Assembly (NCBI RefSeq): GCF_001975985.1
Contig: NZ_MTQF01000013.1
Location: 1 to 64,000, forward strand
Length of the DNA: 64,000 bases
Source of the DNA: [Flexibacter] sp. ATCC 35103
GTDB taxonomy: Bacteria > Bacteroidota > Bacteroidia > Flavobacteriales > Flavobacteriaceae
Direction: 5' to 3'
Shown here: piece by piece, positions 25,695 to 35,594 of the stretch
Position numbering within the stretch: position 1 is the stretch's first letter
Layout of the letters: each line of letters begins with the position of its first letter
Position numbers and translations under genes: made by a program
The notes under the pieces: generated by a model
Seen by the model: the letters and a program-made list of their open reading frames with translations, nothing else
Databases searched by the model: none
What the model was told of the DNA's origin: nothing

Positions 25695-27635
25695 TTAGGC
25701 AAAAAATCCCCAATAATAAAAATAAACACAGATTACAAATAACGAAAATAAGATTGTTCCCATAATACTTACATTCGAAAGTAGTTTAATGGTAAATGCG
25801 AAAAAAACTATGGAGATAATCGTTAGAGCTATAAATACCCACTGTATAACAAATAAAAAATTAAAACTGGCTGGCAATCCAAAAGCAAGGATGTAAAAAT
25901 TATCCTGAACAGTAGTATTAATTGCAACAACAAACCCGAAAATTAAGATCAGCCCTAATAAAGAAGTGATGATAATAAGATATCTTAGAACTTTATTGTA
26001 AAGACTAACTTTTTCATTTTTAAATATCTTGTAAACAAAGACTAAAACTGAGATTAAAAGTATTGCAGCAGCAAGAAATAAAGGCAGAAAAAATAATAAG
26101 TCAAATTCATTTAAGCTATTAGCAAAATTTGAAACTCCGCCACTAACTGTAATATTGGTTATAAAACGCACTTTATCCTTGACCTCAAACTCTTTAACAT
26201 TAGGCTGTTTTTTAGGATCATTTATAAAATCAGTTAAAATTTTAGAACCAATTTTGGAAAGACTTGGACAATGTCCAAAAACAGGAGCATTTACTAAAAA
26301 TCCATTTTTAAATTTTTCGACTATACTCTTCCCATTAGAATTGGGCGTGATAGGATCAAATTCTCCGGAAAACACTAATACTTGTGCCTGTAAATCTGGC
26401 AATGCCGATAAATCGTTTAGAGCTTGTGATCTTTTGAGTCCTGAATTCCATTTATCACAAACAAAGAAATCTGATTTATAAAAAGACAACCCTCCTTTTA
26501 GTTTCGGATATTTTAAAGCATCTTTATTAAATTCTGAAATTGAATTATTTGGAACTGCTTCATTACAGCTCATACAATAATAAACACCATAATCAAGTCC
26601 CAAAGATCCTGCAAAAGAAGCCACAAGTGCACTTAAGGTATTACTGTTTCTTTTATCAAACTCCGTTATTAATAAAGGTAAAACCTCAATCAATTTTTTT
26701 CGATATAAGGATTGCTGAATTGCAATTTTAAAATCTTCAGCATTATAAGTAAATTTACCTGTCGGGATTATTTTTTTCTTAACATTAACTGTAAATGGCT
26801 TTTTAGTTAAATCTTCTATTATTTTAAAATAAGTATCTTCTAAATTTGGATATTGCTGGTTGCAATTTGGATCATTCTTACATTGATCAAACACTTTTTT
26901 CAGACTACTCATATAATTTGAAGTATTATGATTGTAGTACTGATAAATATCTGAAATTGAAGAATCTAAAATTAATGATTTTATATCCTGAGGAAACAAA
27001 CTTGCATAAACCTGAGCTGTATAAGTTCCATAAGATAGACCATAAACGTTCCAGCTTGTGTATTTTAGTGCTATTTTTAAAGCATTTAAATCCTTTGCTA
27101 TCGAAGTACTGTTATAAGTACTCAGATCAATATTTTGATTTAACAAATCTTGCCTGCAAGACATCGCAGCAATAGTTTTTTGCTGTTCATCTAATGTACT
27201 GCTTTGATTTTTTGCTAATATTTCTAAAAATTTCTCACCTAATTCCGGACAAAATTTTGGCAAGGAATTCCCCGTTCCTCTTACATCTACAAAAACAATA
27301 TCGCTATTTTCTCTTAACGGGTGTTTTACCCAGTTTCCTATGCTTTCGGTACCGCCTGCTCCTGGTCCGCCTTCAATATAAATAACCGGATTTGGGTTAC
27401 TGATATTTTTTGAGAAGCTTTTTAAAACTGCAACTGCAATTTTAATTGTTCTGCCTTCAGGCTTTTCCCAGTTTTCAGGAACTTTTAAATAGGACCATTC
27501 TATATTTTCTTTTTTGAGATCTTCATTACCCGGAAAGAAAGTAGTTGTTTTTTCTAACTTAGAAAAGCTATTTTGAGAAAACAAACAGTTTGGCAGCAAA
27601 TACATTAATAACAATAGTCCAACTAAATTTTTCAT
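25695..27635 (-). CDS. Membrane-anchored S33-family alpha/beta hydrolase (TAP-like)
   Basis: The protein has 646 residues. A signal peptide (residues 1-20, ending CLFSQ) is followed by an alpha/beta hydrolase of the prolyl/tripeptidyl aminopeptidase family. It has the oxyanion segment EGGPGAGG near 89-96, nucleophile S201 in GLSYG, D427 in GEFDPITP and H455 in FGHCP. About four membrane segments fill the last 130 residues. It would cleave peptides on the periplasmic face. The gene starts 2 nt after the phosphopantetheinyl transferase stop, so it is part of the exporter operon. A role in trimming an exported pro-peptide or in self-protection is possible, but sequence gives no substrate. It is not a recognisable beta-lactamase. 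Confidence 0.85.
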   Translation of the reverse strand: MKNLVGLLLLMYLLPNCLFSQNSFSKLEKTTTFFPGNEDLKKENIEWSYLKVPENWEKPEGRTIKIAVAVLKSFSKNISNPNPVIYIEGGPGAGGTESIGNWVKHPLRENSDIVFVDVRGTGNSLPKFCPELGEKFLEILAKNQSSTLDEQQKTIAAMSCRQDLLNQNIDLSTYNSTSIAKDLNALKIALKYTSWNVYGLSYGTYTAQVYASLFPQDIKSLILDSSISDIYQYYNHNTSNYMSSLKKVFDQCKNDPNCNQQYPNLEDTYFKIIEDLTKKPFTVNVKKKIIPTGKFTYNAEDFKIAIQQSLYRKKLIEVLPLLITEFDKRNSNTLSALVASFAGSLGLDYGVYYCMSCNEAVPNNSISEFNKDALKYPKLKGGLSFYKSDFFVCDKWNSGLKRSQALNDLSALPDLQAQVLVFSGEFDPITPNSNGKSIVEKFKNGFLVNAPVFGHCPSLSKIGSKILTDFINDPKKQPNVKEFEVKDKVRFITNITVSGGVSNFANSLNEFDLLFFLPLFLAAAILLISVLVFVYKIFKNEKVSLYNKVLRYLIIITSLLGLILIFGFVVAINTTVQDNFYILAFGLPASFNFLFVIQWVFIALTIISIVFFAFTIKLLSNVSIMGTILFSLFVICVYFYYWGFFA

Positions 27636-27637
27636 TT

Positions 27638-28330
27638 TTATTCTTTGATTAAATTATGAGTTTTGATCATTTTTTTTATTAAACAAATTTCATTTGTATT
27701 TTGCTTGAGAGCGATATAACATTTATATTTTTCATCCACTGTAATCTCTTTTAAATAATAATTTTCGTTGCTGATTTTAGTATTATTGTTTATTATTTCG
27801 AATGATTTTAGAGGAATAGATAATCCATGACCGTGAGCTTTTATGACAGCTTCTTTCTGGGTCCAGTATTCAAAAAAATATGCTGTTTTATCCGCAGATA
27901 ACTCGAGCTTTTGCCATTCATTCTGACTCATCTGGAATTTAAAATCATCGAATGTAATCGACGAAAATATCTCTATGTCTATTCCTATTTCGCACACATC
28001 ACTTATGGCACAAATAACTATTTCACCGGAATGAGAAATATTAAAATGTACAGAATTCTCTTCAAAATAAGGTTTATCAAACTCAGTATGTTTTATCGTT
28101 TTGGCGTAACCATTTATTTTGAAAACTTCTTCAATTCCATAAAATAATAATATCCTTCCAAGAATAGATAGCTGTGCATCCTGCCATCTTCTATATTTTC
28201 TGATTTTATCTTGATAATGTTCATCAAAGCGGGGCAAATAAATTCGTAATAAATCTTCATGATTTTCCTCAGACAGATAGCAATAATATATATGAATCAA
28301 ACTATTAGTTGTTTTAGAAATCAAAATCAA
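27638..28330 (-). CDS. Sfp-type 4'-phosphopantetheinyl transferase
   Basis: A 230-residue enzyme that attaches the phosphopantetheine arm of CoA to the serine of T domains. The family motifs are present: the GIDIE metal-binding segment and the WTQKEAVIKAHGHGL helix, with a FNISHSG segment before them. Its length matches the Sfp/Gsp group, not the short AcpS type. The start lies 17 bp inside the preceding NRPS gene, so translation is coupled. It presumably activates all six T domains encoded in the cluster. Confidence 0.92.
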   Translation of the reverse strand: MILISKTTNSLIHIYYCYLSEENHEDLLRIYLPRFDEHYQDKIRKYRRWQDAQLSILGRILLFYGIEEVFKINGYAKTIKHTEFDKPYFEENSVHFNISHSGEIVICAISDVCEIGIDIEIFSSITFDDFKFQMSQNEWQKLELSADKTAYFFEYWTQKEAVIKAHGHGLSIPLKSFEIINNNTKISNENYYLKEITVDEKYKCYIALKQNTNEICLIKKMIKTHNLIKE

Positions 28331-31300
28331 AAGAAATCGTCTTTTCTAATTCTGATTTTAAAGTGATTAAATCTAGTTTTATAAACGGATCATTGCTAAT
28401 TTCCTCTAAAAGACTACAAAATTTTGAAGCAATAATATCGATAGTACTTTGCTCAAATAAGTCACTGTTATAATCTATAATTCCTTTCAGTTTGTTATCG
28501 TTTTCAAAACAGTTTATTACAATCGGCATTCTGCTAAATTTGTGTTCAATGGCGTAAGAAGTAAGTTTAAAATCAGTAAAATCATTAATGCTGTCAAAAG
28601 AAAATTCCGGATTTTGATATACCAGCATTAAGTCAAAAACGGATAATTTCATTTGATCAGCTGCACCTAATCCATAATGATCAATTTCTAATAAATCTCT
28701 TTGAGTGTTCTTTAAAAGATCACTAAAAATCTGACCTGGGAGTATTTGTGTTCTTAAGATTGCTGTTTGTGCAAACATTCCGATAAGATCAGTCAGCGCC
28801 GGAACATTTCTTCCTGAACTCACTGTTCCGATACAAATATCCCTGTGTCTTGAAAATTTGTAAATCAAAACATTTAAAGCAGTAACTAAAAATGTATATA
28901 ATGTTACTTGCTGTGCAAGAGCTAGTTCTTTTAAAACTAAAGTTAAATCTGCTGTTAACTCAAACGAATGTTGACTTAAGGCATGTTGATTCTGCTGCTT
29001 TTCAAAATCCTTGTCAAAAGAATCTTTGATACTATAATTGTGAAGATAATTGTTCCAGAATAATTTATTTTCTGATGAATTACTTTCTATTTCCCTATTA
29101 AGCCACTCTGAATAATCCTTAAACTGAAAATTTGATTTTTTTTCTGCGGCTATTTTCTCTGTATTATTTTCGTTATAATAGGTAATAAATTCTTTTATAA
29201 AAATCTCTAATGACAATCCGTCCATAATGATATGATGAACAGAAAAGAGTATTATAAATTCTTCTTCATCTAATTGCAATAGTTTAACACGTAACAACAG
29301 ATCCTTTTCAAGATCAAATTCAGTACTAATAAATGTATCTATATATTGTTTTATTTCTTGTCTTTCTATTTTAGCCAGTGAAATTTCAAATTTTTCTTTC
29401 TCAAAATCATTAATTTTCTGATAAGGAATTCCGTCAATTTCAATAAAATTAGTTCTTAAAATCTCATGCTTATCAATTATATTATTTATTGATTTTCTAA
29501 TTTTATCTAGATTTAATGCTCCTTCTATATTGTAGGCGGCAGACATATTATAAGCAATGGAATATTTTTTTTGCTGCGACGCTAGCCATATATTATACTG
29601 TGACGGAGTTAACGTATAAAATTCTTTTAACTCTGCTGATGGAATCGTGATAAGCTTACCTGGTTTTAATTCTGATAAATGACCGCCTAATGCCTCAATT
29701 GTTGGATAATCAAATATTGTCTTTAATGTGATGGTAAGAGAAAGATTTTTACTAATCAGACCTATTAATTTTACTGCATTTAAAGAGTGTCCTCCTAAAG
29801 AAAAGAAATTATTAGTTATACTAAGCGGCGTATTAATATTTAAAACTTCTTTCCAAAACTCAGATATCTTTTTCTCCAGATGCGAAACAGGAGCTTTAAA
29901 ATCATCTTGGTTTATATTTTGCTCAATATCTCTCTGAGTCAAGGATTTTCTGTCTATTTTTTGATTTGGCGTAAGCGGGAATTCTTTTACCGGAATTACT
30001 GCCATGGGAATCATATAGTAGGGAAGATGTTTTTTTAATTCTGAAATAACATATTCAGTATTAATTTTCTTTTTATGCTCTAAAACATAAGCAACCAAAA
30101 AAGCTTCCTGCTGCTCCTTTTTTTTAGCAATTACTACAGCATCAACAATCTCTTCTATTTGGTTTAATTGAAACTCTATATCACCTAATTCAATTCTGTA
30201 TCCTCTTATTTTAACCTGGTTATCATTTCTTCCTAAAAATTCAATTTCTCCTAGTTCATTCCATTTGCCAACGTCTCCTGTTTCATAAAACAATTGATCA
30301 TTAAACGGATTATTGACAAACTTTTCTGCAGTCAGTTTACTGTTTTGATAATATCCTTTTGCTAAACCATCACCACCAATATAAATAGCACCAATTGATC
30401 CTACCGGTTTGGGATTTAAAAACTTATCGACAATGTAAAATTGTGTATTGTTTATAGGTTTGCCAATATTTCCAGATTCTTTAGCGCTATTTATTTTTTT
30501 TGAACTTGACCATATAGTTGTTTCTGTTGGTCCGTACATATTCCATAATTCTAAAGAATGGCTCAATAACTTTTCAGCTAGTGCTTCACTTAAAAGATCA
30601 CCACCACACAAAACTTTTAATTGTTTATCTCCGTACCAGCCTGCATTAAACAACATTTGATAAAAACTTGGTGTTGCCTGAACTACTGTTGGTTTTAGAT
30701 CTGTTAATTTTTCAATTATTAACTCCGGGTCAGATAGGACTTTTTGGTTCGCTATATATACTGCAGCTCCCGAAATTAACGGAACAAAAAACTCTAAAAT
30801 AGAGATATCGAAAGAATAAGTGGTAACTGAAAATAACAAATCCCGCGAATTTATACCAGGTTTGTTTTGTATGCTTATCAAAAAATTAAGCAAGGACTTA
30901 TGGCTAATTTCAACCCCCTTGGGATTTCCTGTTGATCCGGATGTATAAATAATATAGGCTGTATCTTGTGAAGAAATTGCCTTAAGTTTATTTACATCCG
31001 TATCTTTGATTTTATCCAGAATTGTATCCAGATCTACTACATTTTTTCCTTCAATTTCGTAATCCTTTTTCTTAATTATGATGTTCGCCTTACTATTATC
31101 GACAATATAACTTAAGCGCTCCTTCGGAAAAAAAGGATCTAATGGTATATAAGACCTGCCGGATTTCATTATTCCAATTAAAACAGCCACCATAAGTGCG
31201 GAGCGATCTAAAAGAACTGCTACCGCAGATTTATCATCTGTTCCATAATCAATAATAAGAATTTCGGCAATCTGATTTGATAATTTATCAAGTTGCGAGT

Positions 31301-32741
31301 AAGAATAGGAATTGATATCATCAAATAAAGCCAGTTTTTCAGGAAATGTCGCAGTGTGTTCCTTAAAGAGATCTAAAAAAGTGCTGTTTTTTGAATATTC
31401 TACCTTTGTCTCATTAAAATCTAAAACTACCTTTTTTCGCTCTTCTTGCGTGAGGTAGTTTAAATCTTTTATTTTTTTATCTGAGTTTATTAAAACATCA
31501 TGCAACAAACATTCAAAATGATTTGCAAACTGATCAATCTTTACTTCATCAAAATAATTAAGATTATAATCAAAGTCAATTATAACATCTTCCAGATCAT
31601 CAAACTCTCTAATGTAAACTGCTAATGCAACACGTTCTGATTCATGACTTAACGGAATTACATTAGTAATTGTATTATGGAAATGACTCGAATAATTTTG
31701 CTTTTCGTAAGAAAGTGTCAGATTAAAAATTCTTTCTTTTTCTCCATACGAATTAATATGCTGAATTAGTTTACCTAAAGGCAGTCTTTGATGACGATAA
31801 TCTTTTTTTAGCTCATTTTTTATTTCAACAATTAAATCATGAAAAGTGGTTTCGAAATCTATTGCTATTCTTAATGGAGAAACCCCCATAAAAAGACCAA
31901 CCGTTTTTTTATACACAGATTTACCTCTGTTTAATACCGGTAAACCAATAGTTATATCATTTTTTTCATAATTTCTTGCAAAATAAGTGTATAGAATACC
32001 TAATATTAAATGGAATGAAGAACACTTATAGTCTAATGCTAAATGATTAAGTTCGTTATAAACCTCTCTTTTAATAATTATTTTTTTTCGACTGCTTTTA
32101 TTTATTTGAACACCATCATCTAATTTATCTAATAGATTTTCCGGTAAGGTTTTAAATTTTTGTTTCCAATAATTTAAATCTTCTGTAAATGATGGTGAAT
32201 TTTTATAGTTATAATCATCTTCTGCAAAATGAGTATAGGTAAAAGGATACAAGGTTTGAACACTTCCGAAATCAGTAATTTCATTATAATTTTGAACCAG
32301 CCTTTGAAACATCAAAGAAGTTCCCCAGCCATCTGTTATTATATGGTGATAGACAGAAAATAAGTAATGAAAATCTTCCTGCACTTTTACCAACGTAAAA
32401 TTATATAAGGGACTTTCATTAAATAAATCAAAAGATGTCTTAAACTGCTTTTGCATGTAAAAGACAGCTTCTTCAACAGGTTTTTCAGAATGTGAAAAAT
32501 CAACAAATCCCAATTTAGAAATTTGTCCTTCAGTAATTTTTGCTGATACTTCCTCATCATTTTTCACGAGAACAGTTCTGTAAGCATCATGCTGATCAAT
32601 TAATGCCGTAAATGCATTATTAAATATTTCATTATTTATAACCCCTCTAATCTCAATTTTTGCACCAATATTATAAATTGGTTCATTAGGATGTAGGATC
32701 TGATCAAAATAAATATCTTGTTGAGGTAATGTAAGTTTCAT
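28314..32741 (-). CDS. NRPS C-A-T-C, glycine-type A domain
   Basis: The protein has 1475 residues and starts at once with a C domain (HHIITDGW at 132-139), without the docking domain seen on two other NRPSs of the cluster. The A domain (about 455-945) has YTSGSTGNPKG and a pocket D-I-L-Q-C-G-M-I-W. This differs at two positions from the classic glycine code D-I-L-Q-L-G-L-I-W, so glycine is the best prediction. T is LGGHSL with S986. A second C domain follows (HHIIMDG at 1169-1175) and ends the protein, whose last residues are FDFDF. A starter-type C domain at the N-terminus would fit a first module, but an upstream partner cannot be ruled out. The gene begins 18 nt after the exporter gene. 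Confidence 0.93.
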   Translation of the reverse strand: MKLTLPQQDIYFDQILHPNEPIYNIGAKIEIRGVINNEIFNNAFTALIDQHDAYRTVLVKNDEEVSAKITEGQISKLGFVDFSHSEKPVEEAVFYMQKQFKTSFDLFNESPLYNFTLVKVQEDFHYLFSVYHHIITDGWGTSLMFQRLVQNYNEITDFGSVQTLYPFTYTHFAEDDYNYKNSPSFTEDLNYWKQKFKTLPENLLDKLDDGVQINKSSRKKIIIKREVYNELNHLALDYKCSSFHLILGILYTYFARNYEKNDITIGLPVLNRGKSVYKKTVGLFMGVSPLRIAIDFETTFHDLIVEIKNELKKDYRHQRLPLGKLIQHINSYGEKERIFNLTLSYEKQNYSSHFHNTITNVIPLSHESERVALAVYIREFDDLEDVIIDFDYNLNYFDEVKIDQFANHFECLLHDVLINSDKKIKDLNYLTQEERKKVVLDFNETKVEYSKNSTFLDLFKEHTATFPEKLALFDDINSYSYSQLDKLSNQIAEILIIDYGTDDKSAVAVLLDRSALMVAVLIGIMKSGRSYIPLDPFFPKERLSYIVDNSKANIIIKKKDYEIEGKNVVDLDTILDKIKDTDVNKLKAISSQDTAYIIYTSGSTGNPKGVEISHKSLLNFLISIQNKPGINSRDLLFSVTTYSFDISILEFFVPLISGAAVYIANQKVLSDPELIIEKLTDLKPTVVQATPSFYQMLFNAGWYGDKQLKVLCGGDLLSEALAEKLLSHSLELWNMYGPTETTIWSSSKKINSAKESGNIGKPINNTQFYIVDKFLNPKPVGSIGAIYIGGDGLAKGYYQNSKLTAEKFVNNPFNDQLFYETGDVGKWNELGEIEFLGRNDNQVKIRGYRIELGDIEFQLNQIEEIVDAVVIAKKKEQQEAFLVAYVLEHKKKINTEYVISELKKHLPYYMIPMAVIPVKEFPLTPNQKIDRKSLTQRDIEQNINQDDFKAPVSHLEKKISEFWKEVLNINTPLSITNNFFSLGGHSLNAVKLIGLISKNLSLTITLKTIFDYPTIEALGGHLSELKPGKLITIPSAELKEFYTLTPSQYNIWLASQQKKYSIAYNMSAAYNIEGALNLDKIRKSINNIIDKHEILRTNFIEIDGIPYQKINDFEKEKFEISLAKIERQEIKQYIDTFISTEFDLEKDLLLRVKLLQLDEEEFIILFSVHHIIMDGLSLEIFIKEFITYYNENNTEKIAAEKKSNFQFKDYSEWLNREIESNSSENKLFWNNYLHNYSIKDSFDKDFEKQQNQHALSQHSFELTADLTLVLKELALAQQVTLYTFLVTALNVLIYKFSRHRDICIGTVSSGRNVPALTDLIGMFAQTAILRTQILPGQIFSDLLKNTQRDLLEIDHYGLGAADQMKLSVFDLMLVYQNPEFSFDSINDFTDFKLTSYAIEHKFSRMPIVINCFENDNKLKGIIDYNSDLFEQSTIDIIASKFCSLLEEISNDPFIKLDLITLKSELEKTISFDFDF

Positions 32742-32759
32742 AAAAACTTTTATTTTATT

Positions 32760-34391
32760 TTAGTTCCACAATGTATCGTGAACCATTGTATCAGTTACCT
32801 TTTTATCCATAATAATCTGACCGTAATCAAATTTGATGATTCTGTCGGCATATTTAAAATAAGCGTCGTCATGAGTAACTGCTATAATTGTCTTACCTTC
32901 TTCTTTTAGCCTTGGCAACAGATTTTCGTAAAAATATTTACGGAAATGAGGGTCCTGGTCTGCCGCCCATTCATCTAAAACTAAGAGTGGTTTATTTTCT
33001 AAGAGTGATAAAATTAAAGACATTCTTTTTCCTTGTCCTTTTGAAAAAGCTCTTCTCGCAGATTCTTCTTTGTCATCGATAACGACATTATCCAGTTCCA
33101 TAATCTCCAATAATTCTTTGTAGTCCCTATTTCCTTCAAGACCATAATTATCGTAATTATGAGAAAAAATGTGATTATCTGTAAATACGGCTGCAATTAA
33201 ATTTTTTACAACATCGCTTTGAGTGACGTTATTTTTATCATTTAGTAATAATTTACCTGAAGATGGTGTATATAAACCCGTTAAAATATTAATAAAAGTA
33301 CTTTTTCCACTTCCGTTTCCGCCTATAATAAATATTGTTTCACCCTGTGCAATGGACAAATTTATTGGACCAATCCCAAAATTCTTGCTTCCTTCATTAC
33401 TTCCGTAATCAAAATGAATATCATTAAAACTTAAAGACTGAAATTCATTACCTGCTAAACTAACTTCTTTATCAGTTGCTCCAATAGAATCAAAATCGCT
33501 TAAAAATTTCTTAATTCTTCTGTTTGCAACCATTAATCTGGTGTAGATATTTTGTAAATTTATAAGATTGTTAATTGGTCCTGAAATGAATAACAAAATC
33601 ACTACATAAGAAGTAACACTTTCGCGATTTAGAATTCCTAATATTGGCAATAAAAAAAGAATAGAACCAATAACAAGGTACAAACCGTACTGACTTATTA
33701 GATTGATAGATAAAAAAACAAAATTTACATTAAAGTCTAATTGTTTTGCACTTTCTCTATTAGGAGATAAATGTTTATTCATTAAATTAAATCTTCTTTC
33801 TGCACTAAGTTTAAAACCTTTAAAACCTTTAACAACATCATTTACATATTTGAAATAATCTTCATTATGTTTTCTAAGTCTGGCCACTTTTTCTGACATC
33901 GTATTCATTACAAAAAAATAAATAACGGCTATTAAGATTATTAATACAACGACAACTAAAGCTGATGTTACAGACAGAGTAAACAAATACGCCATACAAA
34001 GCAGTAATGTTAATATAGAATTAATGGAATGTGTAAGTACTTCAGGAAAATTTGAAAAAACCCTTAAATCTTCTATCGCAGTATAAAATCGCTGCATGCC
34101 CAGTTTTTCAAAAGTAAGAAGAGGCGCTTTTAATACTTTATCGAATATTCTTTTTTCATTTTCATACAAAATATAAAACGAAAACTTATTAAGTCTTTTT
34201 TGAAAAATTATATTCAGCAAATAGGTATAAATAATAAGAGCTACAAATACTAATCCAGTGTAATCAGTTATAAACTCTTTTCCCTGTGAAAGCGATTTGT
34301 TGATTATATAAACAATTACAAAGCTTAGAAGGGTATTTGGAATTGCATACAGAACAAGGTGAAAAATATTTTTAATCGAAATTTTAAACAT
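32760..34391 (-). CDS. Cyclic-peptide-type ABC exporter (SyrD/PvdE-like)
   Basis: A 543-residue fused exporter with six membrane segments in residues 1-290 and a nucleotide-binding domain in the last 230. Walker A is GGNGSGKST, the signature loop is FSKGQGKR, and Walker B runs LLVLDEWAADQDP, a block typical of the cyclic peptide transporter family (SyrD, PvdE and relatives). It should move the peptide or a precursor out of the cytoplasm. It is the first gene of its operon, with promoter copy C about 160 nt upstream and the glycine NRPS 18 nt downstream. Confidence 0.92.
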   Translation of the reverse strand: MFKISIKNIFHLVLYAIPNTLLSFVIVYIINKSLSQGKEFITDYTGLVFVALIIYTYLLNIIFQKRLNKFSFYILYENEKRIFDKVLKAPLLTFEKLGMQRFYTAIEDLRVFSNFPEVLTHSINSILTLLLCMAYLFTLSVTSALVVVVLIILIAVIYFFVMNTMSEKVARLRKHNEDYFKYVNDVVKGFKGFKLSAERRFNLMNKHLSPNRESAKQLDFNVNFVFLSINLISQYGLYLVIGSILFLLPILGILNRESVTSYVVILLFISGPINNLINLQNIYTRLMVANRRIKKFLSDFDSIGATDKEVSLAGNEFQSLSFNDIHFDYGSNEGSKNFGIGPINLSIAQGETIFIIGGNGSGKSTFINILTGLYTPSSGKLLLNDKNNVTQSDVVKNLIAAVFTDNHIFSHNYDNYGLEGNRDYKELLEIMELDNVVIDDKEESARRAFSKGQGKRMSLILSLLENKPLLVLDEWAADQDPHFRKYFYENLLPRLKEEGKTIIAVTHDDAYFKYADRIIKFDYGQIIMDKKVTDTMVHDTLWN

Positions 34392-34547
34392 GGTGTACAG
34401 ATAAAATTAAATTTGTATTCAGGTTAAAAAAATAGTGTTATTGTTTCAAAAAAATGGCAGGTTGTCACATTGCTTTTTTTTCTTACTCCCACAAAAAAGG
34501 AAGTTTTTTTAGCTGGTTTTATACCACTTTTAAATTACTGATTGAGA

Positions 34548-34604
34548 CAAAAATAATATTACTATCTATTTAATAATTACGGGCTTTTTATGTAAAAATT
34601 ACGG
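34548..34604 (-). promoter_or_regulatory. Cluster promoter copy C, drives exporter-NRPS operon
   Basis: On the minus strand CCGTAA lies at 34604-34599 and 34582-34577 (22-bp period), followed after 21 bp by TATTTTTG (34555-34548). The stretch between the repeats is nearly identical to copies B and D. The rest of the gap 34392-34853 holds the leader of the exporter gene and the terminator of the thioesterase gene, and no other gene. Confidence 0.7.
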
Positions 34605-34683
34605 ATTTCTTCTAAACAGCACGATTTCTGCTTCTATTATAAAAACCATATACGAACAATTAAAATCAGAACATTAAAAGCAA

Positions 34684-34719
34684 AAACCAGTTACAAAAGA
34701 TAGCTCTTGCAACTGGTTT
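34684..34719 (-). terminator. Terminator of the type II thioesterase gene
   Basis: A 13-bp inverted repeat with one mismatch (34684-34696 with 34707-34719) has A-rich sequence on its left, which reads as U-rich on the minus strand. It lies about 135 nt past the thioesterase stop and separates it from promoter copy C. Confidence 0.6.
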
Positions 34720-34853
34720 ATACCTATATTCAACTATATACAATTTCTATTTTTTAAAAATGTACAAGCTTTTTAATTTAACTAAATCTTATCTTCCTTT
34801 TTTGGATTATAATATACCATCCTATTTAATTTATCAACATAATAATCTGAACT

Positions 34854-35594
34854 TCAGCTATCAGAGTGATTGTGTTTTTGAAGAAACGGCTGTGAATACT
34901 GCATTATAATATTCACTAATTTATCAACATGCTGGTATATAAAAAAATGATCTCCTGAAAGTACTTCTGATGTAAAATCATTTTTGGTGTAATGTTTCCA
35001 ATTTTCTATCTCAACAGATGTCTTTTCTTTATCTCCCATAATCGCATGAATTGGACTATTGATCTTTATTTCTTTTTCATAATGTCTCTGCTTCTCCAAT
35101 ATTTCAAAATCTGACCTGAGAATTGGGCTAAAAAAATCAAATAACTCTTTGTTCTCCAACACTTGTTCTGAGATTCCGTTCAATTTTCGAAGTTCATTTT
35201 TAAAATCTACATCAGAAAGCAAATACCTGTCAACCACTATCTCATTACCATTATCGTCTTTTTCTACGATACAAGGTCCCGCATTACCTGTTACAATTAT
35301 CTGAAACGGAGGATCATTATCCTCTTCCATTTTATGTGTAACAGAAAGTCCTAAGGTTGCCCCCATACTATGACCGTATATAATATAAGGCTTACTGTTT
35401 CTAAGCTTCTTTATTTGAGCAACATAGTCAGCTATAGCACCTGCTTTATTTGATACAAAATCACTGTTCAGTCTTTTTCCTCGACCTGGAAGTTCTAAAG
35501 AATGAATATCAATTCCTGAATTTCGAAGTTCTATTTTTAAAAACTCAAATGAGTAAAAACCTCCTCCTGCAAAAGGCAGCAAAAATAACTGCAT
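34854..35594 (-). CDS. Type II (editing) thioesterase
   Basis: A 246-residue alpha/beta hydrolase of the GrsT/SrfD type: LPFAGGG at 6-12, nucleophile S76 in GHSMG, D188 in MGDKE, H216 in SGDHFF. It releases wrong or stalled groups from T domains. It has the normal serine, in contrast to the cysteine of the terminal TE of this cluster. It is transcribed alone from promoter copy D, with a leader of roughly 415 nt. Confidence 0.92.
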   Translation of the reverse strand: MQLFLLPFAGGGFYSFEFLKIELRNSGIDIHSLELPGRGKRLNSDFVSNKAGAIADYVAQIKKLRNSKPYIIYGHSMGATLGLSVTHKMEEDNDPPFQIIVTGNAGPCIVEKDDNGNEIVVDRYLLSDVDFKNELRKLNGISEQVLENKELFDFFSPILRSDFEILEKQRHYEKEIKINSPIHAIMGDKEKTSVEIENWKHYTKNDFTSEVLSGDHFFIYQHVDKLVNIIMQYSQPFLQKHNHSDS

